Program-made: the position numbers and the translations under genes
In this document: piece by piece, positions 7,786-15,016 of the stretch
How positions within the stretch are numbered: position 1 is the first letter of the stretch
Layout of the letters: every line of letters begins with the position of its first letter
The notes under the pieces: generated by a model
Told to the model about the DNA's origin: nothing
Databases searched by the model: none
Seen by the model: the letters and a program-made list of their open reading frames with translations, nothing else
NCBI RefSeq assembly: GCF_000255555.1
Contig: NZ_AGRW01000047.1
Location: 1 to 64,000 of the forward strand
Source: Treponema saccharophilum DSM 2985
GTDB taxonomy: Bacteria > Spirochaetota > Spirochaetia > Treponematales > Treponemataceae
DNA: 64,000 nucleotides
Reading direction: 5' to 3'

Positions 7786-7868
7786 AAATTTGACGAGCAG
7801 GAAAGGCACCCTGCGCTCCCGAAAGGGAACCTGATATGATGGATACGCCGCCCATCCAAATTTTTTAT
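7786..7868 (+). other. structured intergenic sequence (candidate small RNA or leader)
   Basis: Three short stems can be drawn in succession before the terminator at 7869: GCAGG with CCTGC, TCCC-GAAA-GGGA (a GNRA tetraloop), and GATGG with CCATC. Its first bases (AATTTGACGAG) are shared with 21641-21651, which also precedes a GAGGTGGC-type T-tract. It lies between convergent genes, so it cannot be a leader for either. It could be a 3'-derived RNA. Confidence 0.3.
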
Positions 7869-7894
7869 AAAGCCACCTGTCTTGAGGTGGCTTT
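7869..7894. terminator. bidirectional rho-independent terminator
   Basis: A perfect 10-bp stem (AAAGCCACCT / AGGTGGCTTT) with a 6-base loop and a T-run on the plus side, and an A/T-rich tail on the other. It lies between the convergent PBECR-like and flavodoxin genes. Confidence 0.85.
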
Positions 7895-7908
7895 TTTTGT
7901 AGTCATTC

Positions 7909-8523
7909 CTACTTACCCAATTTAGCAAGCCAGTCCTGAACCGCTTTTTTCGCTGCACTTCTGTTAGTCTGTGCTACCTTTCCCTGAACGGCAAGACCTT
8001 TTTCTACGGTTGCTCCTTTGCAGGTTGAACGGATGCGGCTTTCTGTTCCGGCCAGTCCGCTTCCTTCGTGAGTACAAAACGGTATTACGGTTTTTCCCTT
8101 CCAATCGTGGGCTTCCAAGAATGTGTAAAGTGGCATTGGCATGTCTCCCCACCAGTTAGGATAGCCGAGGTAGATTGTGTCGTAAGCGGAAATATCGATA
8201 TCGGCTTTGAGGGCAGGGCGGGCTTTTTTGTTCTGCTCGTCTTTTGCAATCTGTGTCAGGCGGCTGTAACTGTCAGTCGGATAAGGCTTTGCAGTTTGAA
8301 GTTCAAAGAGTTCTGAGTCTGTTTCTTCTGCAATGAACTTTGCAATGATAGAAGTGTTTCCTTCTTTGATAATTCCAACATTGTACTGATCGCCTGCGAG
8401 CGAAAAATAAACTACGAGTGATTTTCCCATTTGAGTCTCCTTTGAAGTCTTGGTTTGTGCGAATAGCGAACCTGAAAGTAAAGTCGCTGCCATTACGATT
8501 GAAAAAAGTGATTTTAGTTTCAT
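7909..8523 (-). CDS. secreted or membrane-tethered flavodoxin
   Basis: A 204-residue protein. The start at 8523 has AGGAGGAG 6 bases upstream and gives a signal peptide MKLKSLFSIVMAATLLSGSLFAQ. The mature part is a flavodoxin: KSLVVYFSLAG (FMN phosphate loop), YDTIYLGYPNWWGDMP (the NWW loop), and KTVIPFCTHEGSGL. This matches the flavodoxin-4 subfamily, usually paired with reductases and acetyltransferases. Export of a flavodoxin is less common but recurrent in this subfamily. It is 11 bases downstream of the acetyltransferase gene and shares its transcript. Confidence 0.85.
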   Translation of the reverse strand: MKLKSLFSIVMAATLLSGSLFAQTKTSKETQMGKSLVVYFSLAGDQYNVGIIKEGNTSIIAKFIAEETDSELFELQTAKPYPTDSYSRLTQIAKDEQNKKARPALKADIDISAYDTIYLGYPNWWGDMPMPLYTFLEAHDWKGKTVIPFCTHEGSGLAGTESRIRSTCKGATVEKGLAVQGKVAQTNRSAAKKAVQDWLAKLGK

Positions 8524-8534
8524 CTGCACTCCTC

Positions 8535-9119
8535 CTATTCTTTTTGTTCGTCTGGATTGAGCATCTTTATGACCTTCGCGGGCACTCCGCCCACAACCGC
8601 ATAATCCGGCACGTCCTTTGTAACGACCGCTCCTGCCGCAACCACTGCATATTCGCCGATTGTAACACCAGGACAGATTGTGACATTCATTCCAATCCAC
8701 GCATTTTTTTTGATAACGACTTTGCCGTAAGTGTATTTTGTGTGACGTTCATTAAAGTCGTGGTTGATTGTTGCAATGCGAAGACCAGGAGCAACCATAA
8801 CTCCGTCGCCGAACTCGATTCCGCCAGAAGCCGACAAAATCGCCGAATGATTGATGAAGACATTTTTCCCGAACTTCACGCGGTTTCCAAAATCGCAGGT
8901 GAAAGGAGTGAGAATGCGCACGTCATCGAGTTTTCTGCCGAAAAGCTCTTCAAGGTCAGAAACATAACTTTCGTCGTCTGGCATTTTTGCGTTCGCAACC
9001 GCGCAGAGTTTCCTGGCACGCATCATCTCACTGACTGCTTCCTTAAAATAAGGCTCGCGAACATCTGTCGGTCCGCCTTTTTCCATAAGTTCATAAACAT
9101 AGCCTGGGGTGTATTCCAT
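8535..9119 (-). CDS. sugar O-acetyltransferase (maltose/galactoside acetyltransferase family)
   Basis: A 194-residue left-handed beta-helix enzyme. The N-terminal cap is followed by hexapeptide repeats (FGKNVFINHSAILSASGG, WIGMNVTICPGVTIG, YAVVAAGAVVTKDVP, YAVVGGVPAKVIK). The catalytic His is in ATINHDF. The length matches Maa/LacA enzymes. It is the first gene of a two-gene minus-strand unit with the flavodoxin, with AGGAGG in its leader. Confidence 0.9.
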   Translation of the reverse strand: MEYTPGYVYELMEKGGPTDVREPYFKEAVSEMMRARKLCAVANAKMPDDESYVSDLEELFGRKLDDVRILTPFTCDFGNRVKFGKNVFINHSAILSASGGIEFGDGVMVAPGLRIATINHDFNERHTKYTYGKVVIKKNAWIGMNVTICPGVTIGEYAVVAAGAVVTKDVPDYAVVGGVPAKVIKMLNPDEQKE

Positions 9120-9184
9120 AGTTTCCTCCTGTGTATATCTGCATTATAAGCGACATCTGTCTATTTTCTATGGGCAAGTTGCGT

Positions 9185-9224
9185 TATAATGTTGTTTAAA
9201 CGACAGATTTAGGAAATGTGACTA
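9185..9224 (+). promoter_or_regulatory. promoter -10 and second copy of the 24-bp repeat
   Basis: A consensus TATAAT lies at 9185-9190, followed at 9201-9224 by the second copy of the 24-bp element found at 7337-7360. The arms ATCTGTC (9155-9161) and GACAGAT (9202-9208) are inverted around the -10. This is a plausible operator for the ABC importer and/or the divergent acetyltransferase unit. The -35 is weak. Confidence 0.45.
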
Positions 9225-9276
9225 TTAAAGAGTTGCATTTCTGTAAAAAACTGTCGTAGCCAATAGGAGAAATTAC

Positions 9277-10317
9277 ATGATAAAAATGAAACAAATATTA
9301 TTTCTTTTTATTCTTAGCTTATTTCTTGGATGCTCAAAAAAAGAAATAAAGTCTGATTCTGTAAGTATCAAAGTAACCGATTACGCAGAAAGAGAAATAT
9401 CTATAGAAAAAGCAGCTGAAAGAATAATCGTAATGGCGGATAATGCCTTTCAGATTGTAAAAGAGTTAGGCGCGGTTGATAAAGTTGTAGGACTTGACTC
9501 CAAAACAAAAGGATATTGGGATTTATATTTAATTAGCAAGACAAATCCAGAACTCAAATCATTGCCAGATTTAGGAAAAGCAAAAAATCCTAACAATGAG
9601 CAAATTCTTTCTCTTAATCCAGATTTGATTTTGTTAAAAGGAAATAAAGAGTCAGCGGATATTTTACAGTCGAAAACTGGAATTCCAGTAGTGGCAATAG
9701 TCTCTAAGAGCGGATATGATTTTGAAATCTACAATTTAATTGGAAAACTGCTTGGAAAAGAAAAAAATGCAAAGATTGTAATCGATGAATTGCAATCGCA
9801 GAAAGGAAAACTTGAAAAACTTTTGAACGAGATTCCTGAAAACGAAAGAAAGTCAGCGTATATCGTCGTGCAAAATTCAAAAGGAAATCTATTTAGAACA
9901 TTAAAAAAAGCAGATTCGCTTGCACTGGCCAATATCGAAAATGTTGCATCTGCTGCAAGTAAAGTTGACGAATGGGGATTTGCAGAAGTGTCCAAAGAAG
10001 AATTTCTTAACTGGAAGCCAGACTTTATTTTTCTTGATGAACCACTTTCTGAAAAATCAATTTCAAAACAAAATCTTTTAGATGATAGCACTTATAAATT
10101 CTCAATGGCTGTCAGAGATAATAAGATATTCGTTACACATTCTTTTTCCTGTCCCAAGGACTATGTTTTTGTAGTTGCTGAAGCATATTACTATGCAAGA
10201 ATTGCATATCCGCAAATTCTGTCTGAAGAAGAATATAAATCAACTATTAATAGTATTTTTGATAAGGCATATGGTTTGAAGAATTACTATGAAGAATGGG
10301 AAAAATCACACAATTAA
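9277..10317 (+). CDS. ABC importer substrate-binding lipoprotein (iron-siderophore/heme/corrinoid type)
   Basis: A 346-residue class III binding protein. The signal ends at a lipobox LSLFLGC. Next come AERIIVMADNAFQIVKELGAVDKVVG and NPDLILLKG, the pattern of FepB/BtuF-type proteins with a long linking helix. It is the first gene of an importer: the permease start (10289) overlaps its 3' end by 29 bases and the ATPase follows. The ligand is most likely an iron chelate, heme or a corrinoid; the sequence alone cannot choose. Confidence 0.88.
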   Translation: MIKMKQILFLFILSLFLGCSKKEIKSDSVSIKVTDYAEREISIEKAAERIIVMADNAFQIVKELGAVDKVVGLDSKTKGYWDLYLISKTNPELKSLPDLGKAKNPNNEQILSLNPDLILLKGNKESADILQSKTGIPVVAIVSKSGYDFEIYNLIGKLLGKEKNAKIVIDELQSQKGKLEKLLNEIPENERKSAYIVVQNSKGNLFRTLKKADSLALANIENVASAASKVDEWGFAEVSKEEFLNWKPDFIFLDEPLSEKSISKQNLLDDSTYKFSMAVRDNKIFVTHSFSCPKDYVFVVAEAYYYARIAYPQILSEEEYKSTINSIFDKAYGLKNYYEEWEKSHN

Positions 10318-11263
10318 AATTGCTCTGATATTTTTAATTGTGATTACGTCCTCTTTTGTTTCTCTTTTTCTGTTTCCAACAAGAATTGATTTTGCAATGG
10401 AAAGGGGCAGATTGACTCATGTTCTGATGAACATCCGTCTGCCAGAAATCTTGATTGCAATAACAGCTGGAGCATGTCTTGGTTTGGCAGGAGCAATTAT
10501 GCAAGTAATACTTGATAATTCGCTTGCATCGCCGTTTACTCTTGGAATATCAGCAGCGTCAGCCTTCGGTGCGGCTGTATCTATATGTTTAGAGTTGAAT
10601 ATTGGAATTTTGTGGTTAAGTCCTGGAATAACGGCTTTTGTCTGTTCGTTGATTTCCATGTTTCTTCTTATTTTTCTTTCCTCTCTATCAGGAATTAATA
10701 AAAAGAATATAATTCTCATAGGTCTCGCGCTGAACTTCTTCTTTAATGCTGCAAATACATTTTTACAATACTTTTCGACACCTGATGCAGTTTACCAAAT
10801 TACATTTTGGACCACAGGCTCTTTAACAACTGCGACTTTAAAAGATTCTCTAGTTCTTGCCGGCATATTAGTTTGTTCAATTGTTGTTTCGATTCTATTC
10901 TCAAAAGATTTGGGATTAATTCAACAGGGAGAAAGAACTGCGGTAATGTATGGTGTAAATGTAAACTTTGAGAGAATCTTGTTTCTTTTGATTTGTTCAC
11001 TACTTGCATCTAGTACTGTTTCTGTTGTCGGGATTATTGGTTTTATAGGCCTTGTAGCTCCTCACATCTCAAGACTTTTGAAATTGGAATCTCCAAAACT
11101 TTTACTGTTATCCTCAATGCTCATAGGCTCTGCTTTATTAGTAATTGCAGATATTTTTTCTAAAACAATATTGCATCCTACAATTCTTCCTATAAGTGCC
11201 ATTACTTCTTTATTTGGAATTCCATTGCTTATCTTTTTATTGTTTTTTAGGAGGAATAGATAA
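10289..11263 (+). CDS. FecCD-family ABC permease
   Basis: A 324-residue, strongly hydrophobic protein. MNIRLPEILIAITAGACLGLAGAIMQ and DNSLASPFTLGISAASAFGAA are the hallmark N-terminal FecCD segments. VVGIIGFIGLVAPHISRLL is the cytoplasmic coupling helix that meets the ATPase, and PTILPISAITSLFGIPLLIFLLF is the usual C-terminus. About nine to ten membrane helices are visible. It overlaps the binding-protein gene and is 3 bases from the ATPase gene. Confidence 0.92.
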   Translation: MKNGKNHTIKIALIFLIVITSSFVSLFLFPTRIDFAMERGRLTHVLMNIRLPEILIAITAGACLGLAGAIMQVILDNSLASPFTLGISAASAFGAAVSICLELNIGILWLSPGITAFVCSLISMFLLIFLSSLSGINKKNIILIGLALNFFFNAANTFLQYFSTPDAVYQITFWTTGSLTTATLKDSLVLAGILVCSIVVSILFSKDLGLIQQGERTAVMYGVNVNFERILFLLICSLLASSTVSVVGIIGFIGLVAPHISRLLKLESPKLLLLSSMLIGSALLVIADIFSKTILHPTILPISAITSLFGIPLLIFLLFFRRNR

Positions 11264-11266
11264 TCT

Positions 11267-12031
11267 ATGAATGATGTTTGCATTGTCGAAAATCTTTCAT
11301 TCTCTTATAGCCCCTCTAAAAGAATAATTGATAGACTTTCGTTTAAAATTTCGAATGGCGAAATAGTTGGAATTCTTGGAAAGAATGGCTCTGGAAAAAC
11401 TACTCTTATAAATCTCATGACAGGCTTTCTTAAAAATTATTCTGGCTCTATTACAATTAAAGGAAAAGATATTGAAGATTATTCTTTAAAAGAGCGTGCG
11501 AGGGTTGTTTCCTATATTCAGCAATCCCGCCTTTCAATTCCTGATTATTACAGTGTCGAGGATTTTGTTTTAGAGGGAAGACGACCTTTCAGAAAGTTTG
11601 GATTCTACACAGAAAAAGACTATGAGTTGCTTGAAAAGGTTCTTGAACAATGCAGTCTGGGAAGTTATAAAACGCAACATATTAATGAAATATCTGGAGG
11701 AGAATTACAGCGTTGTGTATTTGCAAAGGCATTGATGAAACAGTGTGACTTGTTCATATTTGATGAACCGACATCGGCAATGGATATAAAATATCAAAAA
11801 GAATTTTTTGAGTTGTTATCCATTGCGAAACAAGAATTAAATGCCGCTATCGTACTTTCAATACATGATATAAATCTTTCCATTAAATATTGTGATAGGC
11901 TGATTGTCTTAAATTCAGGAAAAATCCTGTATGACGGGAAATCAAAGTTCGTTACAAAAGAAATTCTTTCAGCAGCATTTGACACTCTGGTATCGGAAGA
12001 ATGTACTGCCCCATTACATTTTTACTATTGA
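11267..12031 (+). CDS. FecE-type ABC transporter ATPase
   Basis: A 254-residue ATPase. Walker A is GILGKNGSGKTTL, the Q-loop is SYIQQSRLS, the signature is EISGGELQRC, Walker B is LFIFDEPTSAMD, and the switch His is in VLSIHDINLS. It completes the binding-protein/permease/ATPase importer. A TetR-type regulator begins 10 bases after its stop, so the regulator is probably co-transcribed. Confidence 0.93.
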   Translation: MNDVCIVENLSFSYSPSKRIIDRLSFKISNGEIVGILGKNGSGKTTLINLMTGFLKNYSGSITIKGKDIEDYSLKERARVVSYIQQSRLSIPDYYSVEDFVLEGRRPFRKFGFYTEKDYELLEKVLEQCSLGSYKTQHINEISGGELQRCVFAKALMKQCDLFIFDEPTSAMDIKYQKEFFELLSIAKQELNAAIVLSIHDINLSIKYCDRLIVLNSGKILYDGKSKFVTKEILSAAFDTLVSEECTAPLHFYY

Positions 12032-12041
12032 TGGAGGAAAA

Positions 12042-12605
12042 ATGACCGAAGCAAAACTCGACCCCCGCGTCATCCGCACAAAGGAAGCTATTCAGAGCGT
12101 TTTCAAAAAAATGGTCTGCGAACTTCCTTATGAGAAAATCACCGTAAAGGCGATTACAGATAAAGCCAAAATCAACCGCAACACTTTTTATCTTCATTAC
12201 ACTTGCGTGGACGATGTGCTTGCTGAGATTCAGGCGAAGCATTCAAGCGAATACAGCGCGATTGTCTCGGACTATGACCAGCTTAAGGATACGGACAAAC
12301 TTGTGCGCTCATTTTTTGAATACATGGAAGCTCAGGATGATTTTTTTAAGCGTGTTACCTGCGACAGCCGTTTTGACTATATCCGCGAAAGAATGCAGAA
12401 CCGTGTTACAAAACAGGCGGCGGAGTCCCATCCTATGAAAGGTCTGGACCAGAGCGTTCGCAACATCCTTTTGACTTTTAATAACTGCATTGTTCTGCTT
12501 TACCGCCAGTGGGTTGCCGACGGGCGAAAGATTCCCATGGAAGAAATGATTGAGCTTGCGACGACCTTGCTAGAAAAGGGGATGAAAGGATTTACGAACA
12601 ATTAA
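12042..12605 (+). CDS. TetR/AcrR-family regulator
   Basis: A 187-residue protein starting at the ATG at 12042 with GGAGG directly upstream. The N-terminal helix-turn-helix reads ITVKAITDKAKINRNTFYLHYTCVDDVL, the standard TetR recognition helix. The C-terminal part ends with a helix like the TetR_C_7 (DhaS-like) domain. It follows the importer ATPase by 10 bases and may control that operon; its ligand is unknown. Confidence 0.88.
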   Translation: MTEAKLDPRVIRTKEAIQSVFKKMVCELPYEKITVKAITDKAKINRNTFYLHYTCVDDVLAEIQAKHSSEYSAIVSDYDQLKDTDKLVRSFFEYMEAQDDFFKRVTCDSRFDYIRERMQNRVTKQAAESHPMKGLDQSVRNILLTFNNCIVLLYRQWVADGRKIPMEEMIELATTLLEKGMKGFTNN

Positions 12606-12644
12606 AACTGCCTCCATTTGTAAAAGACTCAAATTAAAAACATA

Positions 12645-12707
12645 CTCATATTGACAATCATCTATGTATTGACTATAGTACCTCACATAGATATTTATCA
12701 ATATGAG
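12645..12707 (+). promoter_or_regulatory. sigma-70 promoter flanked by a 22-bp inverted operator
   Basis: TTGACA at 12651-12656 and TATAGT at 12674-12679, 17 bases apart, form a near-consensus promoter. Two 22-base arms, 12645-12666 and 12686-12707, are inverted copies: CTCATATTGA and ATCTATG match exactly in both, with a variable 5-base core. The first arm covers the -35 and the second lies just after the -10. This is the usual layout for repression by a dimeric ArsR-type protein, whose gene starts at 12715. Confidence 0.85.
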
Positions 12708-12714
12708 GTGACCT

Positions 12715-13026
12715 ATGAATGAATCAGAAATGGCTCTTATCTGCAAGGCTTTGGGAGATGAAAACCGTCTCCAGATTATAAAAATGCTCTCAGGCGGGGA
12801 ATTGTGTGCCTGTAAAATTCTTGATGCTTTTAATATCACTCAGCCGACACTTTCTCATCACATGAAGATTCTTACTGAATGCAATCTTGTTGTTTCACGA
12901 AAAGAAGGCAAGTGGACTTATTATTCAATAAACAACGAAAAGTTCTTGGAGTTTAAGAGTGCTGTATCTGAGTTCACTTGTAAAACTTCAACTGCGAAAA
13001 AATCAAATGGAAAATGTTGCTGTTAA
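12715..13026 (+). CDS. ArsR/SmtB-family regulator
   Basis: A 103-residue winged helix. DENRLQIIKMLSGGELCACKIL has the ELCxC motif that binds arsenic, antimony or other soft metals in helix 3, and ITQPTLSHHMKILTECNLV is the recognition helix. The C-terminus ends in a Cys run (GKCCC) that may add ligands. It probably represses its own promoter through the inverted repeat just upstream. The next gene, a Cys-rich C_GCAxxG_C_C protein, starts 17 bases after the stop. Confidence 0.92.
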   Translation: MNESEMALICKALGDENRLQIIKMLSGGELCACKILDAFNITQPTLSHHMKILTECNLVVSRKEGKWTYYSINNEKFLEFKSAVSEFTCKTSTAKKSNGKCCC

Positions 13027-13043
13027 ATATAAAGGGGCTATTG

Positions 13044-13493
13044 ATGAATCACAAAGAAAAAGCGGTGAATTTTTTTTCGCAAAAGTTACATTGTTCTCAG
13101 TCGGTTCTGGCGGCTTTTGCAGAAGAATGCGGAATTACAGAAGAAGAGGCTCTAAAACTTGGTAGCTGTTTTGGTGGCGGTATGCGAAAAGGGCATGTAT
13201 GCGGAGCTGTGAGCGGAGCTTTGATGGTGCTCGGATTATTGTATGGTCAGAAAAGCGTTGGCGACACAGAAGGTTTGCAGTTATCAAATAAAGTGAATGA
13301 TTTAATGATGACCCGCTTCAAAGAAAAATGCGGCTCTTACATCTGCAATGATTTGTTGGGCTACGATATTACGACAGAAAAAGGTCATCAATTTTGTGTG
13401 GATAATAAACTATTCACTAACTTTTGTCCAAAGATGGTCGCCACCGCTGTTGATGTTGTTGAAGAAATAATTCAGAAACAAAAGAGAGCTTAA
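13044..13493 (+). CDS. C_GCAxxG_C_C-family redox protein
   Basis: A 149-residue protein. The start at 13044 was chosen for its preceding AAAGGGG; an in-frame ATG at 13014 overlaps arsR. The defining cysteines are present: LHCSQSVLAAFAEECG, GSCFGGGMRKGHVCGAVSGALM, then CGSYIC and later FCVDN and FCPKM. The family is thought to bind a metal or cluster and often sits beside ArsR genes or redox enzymes. It is here the likely effector of an ArsR-controlled metalloid or redox response. Confidence 0.85.
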   Translation: MNHKEKAVNFFSQKLHCSQSVLAAFAEECGITEEEALKLGSCFGGGMRKGHVCGAVSGALMVLGLLYGQKSVGDTEGLQLSNKVNDLMMTRFKEKCGSYICNDLLGYDITTEKGHQFCVDNKLFTNFCPKMVATAVDVVEEIIQKQKRA

Positions 13494-13527
13494 GTATTGT
13501 ACAGTTTTACAAAACAAGGAATAGAAT

Positions 13528-14349
13528 ATGCAGTTTGGAATGCCAACTCTAATTGAAAATAAAACTTTGGAAGAAAACATCTCTTTGTGCAAAAGGCTGG
13601 GGCTAAAGTTTATTGAGCTGAATATGAACTTTCCTGAGTATCAGATTGAAAAACTGGAACAGACAAATCTTCTGATTAAGGCGGCAAACGAGGCTCAGAT
13701 TTATTATACAATTCATCTGGATGAAAACCTGAACATTGCAGATTTTAATTCACTGGTAAGAGGAGCATATCTTGAAACGGTTCGTCGAACAATCAAAGTT
13801 GCAAAAAAACTTCTTCCTTTACGCAATAAATTTGGAGATACAACTCAACCGCTCACTATAAATATGCATATGCATCACGGAATTTATATCACTTTGCCAG
13901 ATAGAAAAGTGCAGATGTATGAACGAGATTTTAAGACTTATATGAAGTCATTTGCTGATTTCAGAAAAAAATGTGAACGATGGATTGGTAATTCTGATAT
14001 CAAAATTGTAATTGAAAATACAGACGGCTTTAGAGAGTACGAAAAGGAAGCTATAGAATTCCTACTAGAAAGTCACTGCTTTGCACTAACTTGGGATATT
14101 GGTCATTCCAAAGCAATCGGAGAAACAGATGTTCCTTTTATAAAATCTCATGAATATCGTCTTATTCATTTTCATATTCACGATGGTTCAGAAACTCCTC
14201 AAAAAAATCACTTGGCTTTAGGCGATGGTGAAATCAATCTTGATGAACGTCTTCAGCTAGCCGAAGAGCGTAATGCAAGATGTGTTCTCGAAACTAAAAC
14301 AATTGCTGCTCTTGAAAAATCTGTGGAGTATTTGGAAAAGAGAAAATAA
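13528..14349 (+). CDS. sugar phosphate isomerase/epimerase-like TIM barrel
   Basis: A 273-residue xylose-isomerase-like barrel (AP endonuclease family 2 fold). MQFGMPTLIENKTLEENISLCKRLGLKFIELNM is strand/helix 1; INMHMHHGIYI, IKIVIENTDGF, LTWDIGHSKAIG and LIHFHIHDGS carry the metal-binding Glu, Asp and His residues. Substrate is unknown; such proteins act as sugar epimerases, isomerases or, rarely, nucleases. It follows the C_GCAxxG_C_C gene by 34 bases and may be in the same transcript. Confidence 0.8.
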   Translation: MQFGMPTLIENKTLEENISLCKRLGLKFIELNMNFPEYQIEKLEQTNLLIKAANEAQIYYTIHLDENLNIADFNSLVRGAYLETVRRTIKVAKKLLPLRNKFGDTTQPLTINMHMHHGIYITLPDRKVQMYERDFKTYMKSFADFRKKCERWIGNSDIKIVIENTDGFREYEKEAIEFLLESHCFALTWDIGHSKAIGETDVPFIKSHEYRLIHFHIHDGSETPQKNHLALGDGEINLDERLQLAEERNARCVLETKTIAALEKSVEYLEKRK

Positions 14350-14430
14350 AGGATTACCTTTTCTACAGCTAACTTTTCAGCTTTTCGGTCTTGTGAGCGA
14401 TTTAAAGCTCAAGACAAGGAGCTAAAGAAA

Positions 14431-14673
14431 ATGGGTAGCGGTAGAAGTGGAATTTACTACACGACTCACGGTAGTAGGATGATTCACCATAAAGCGCTTA
14501 TACACAGCCTTGAAGGAGATTATACCACTCCATCTAAGGAAGGCGTGCCTATAAGATTGAAAAGCGGCGGTCATGGACAGGCTGCCATATCAAATAGCAA
14601 AGGAAGTAAAAAAAAGATTTACTTACCAGATTCGACCATACAAAATACTACAGATTTTACAGAGAAGAAGTAG
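14431..14673 (+). CDS. hypothetical small protein
   Basis: An 80-residue basic, glycine- and serine-rich protein beginning MGSGRSGIYYTTHGSR. There is no RBS of note except GGAG at 14419-14422. I do not recognise the family. The Gly/Ser-rich start is reminiscent of linker regions in polymorphic toxin or phage structural proteins, but nothing more can be said. Confidence 0.4.
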   Translation: MGSGRSGIYYTTHGSRMIHHKALIHSLEGDYTTPSKEGVPIRLKSGGHGQAAISNSKGSKKKIYLPDSTIQNTTDFTEKK

Positions 14674-14678
14674 CTGTA

Positions 14679-14795
14679 ATGCCAAAAGAGCAGAAAATTT
14701 TTCAAAATATTTTTGAGAAACACGGAATTGCAGAAAAGCCAGCATACACCCGCTTTACAGAAGAATATAACTGGGAGTCAACAGTTTCAAAGTAA
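14679..14795 (+). CDS. hypothetical mini-ORF, possible fragment
   Basis: A 38-residue frame starting 5 bases after the preceding stop and ending in EEYNWESTVSK. It is helical and charged, with no recognised family. It may be a truncated end of a larger gene removed before the repeat at 14850. Confidence 0.25.
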   Translation: MPKEQKIFQNIFEKHGIAEKPAYTRFTEEYNWESTVSK

Positions 14796-14832
14796 TAAAC
14801 AGACTGTTTCATAGTACAAAACACTTTGTTTC

Positions 14833-14851
14833 ACAGTATTAAAAATACTGT
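14833..14851. terminator. small hairpin (possible terminator)
   Basis: ACAGTATT-AAA-AATACTGT forms a perfect 8-bp stem with a 3-base loop, immediately followed by TTTC. It directly abuts the second copy of the 56-bp repeat. The T-tract is too short for a strong terminator. Confidence 0.4.
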
Positions 14852-14905
14852 TTCACCAAAAGAAACTGCCACAAGTTTTGGGATATTAGCGAAGGCTGCT
14901 TTTTG
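14850..14905. repeat. direct repeat copy 2 (56 bp)
   Basis: This second copy of the element at 1-56 has 53 of 56 positions identical. Upstream, the phrases TGTTTCATAGTA and TGTTTCACAGTA repeat the repeat's own start, suggesting past slippage or multiple insertions. It separates the mosaic gene zone from the restriction-modification gene. Confidence 0.85.
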
Positions 14906-15016
14906 CCATTTCGCTATTGCTTCACCCGCTTCCTTCGTCCGTTTGCTCTGCAAATTACCGAAATCCAGTGGCCGCCTCCGGTGTGGCTACAATCCCTAAC
15001 GCGGCAGTGAAAAAAA

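Noticed and set aside
7786-7860. TPP-riboswitch-like phrase GAACCTGAT followed by GGATAC.
   Set aside because: The essential CTGAGA block is missing, and the element lies between convergent genes with no thiamine gene downstream.
14850-15010. Possible integron attC site near the second 56-bp repeat (CCCTAAC and a GC-rich hairpin).
   Set aside because: No GTTRRRY core pairs with it at a proper distance, the 7-mer does not fit RYYYAAC, no integrase gene is present, and flanking genes are in mixed orientation.
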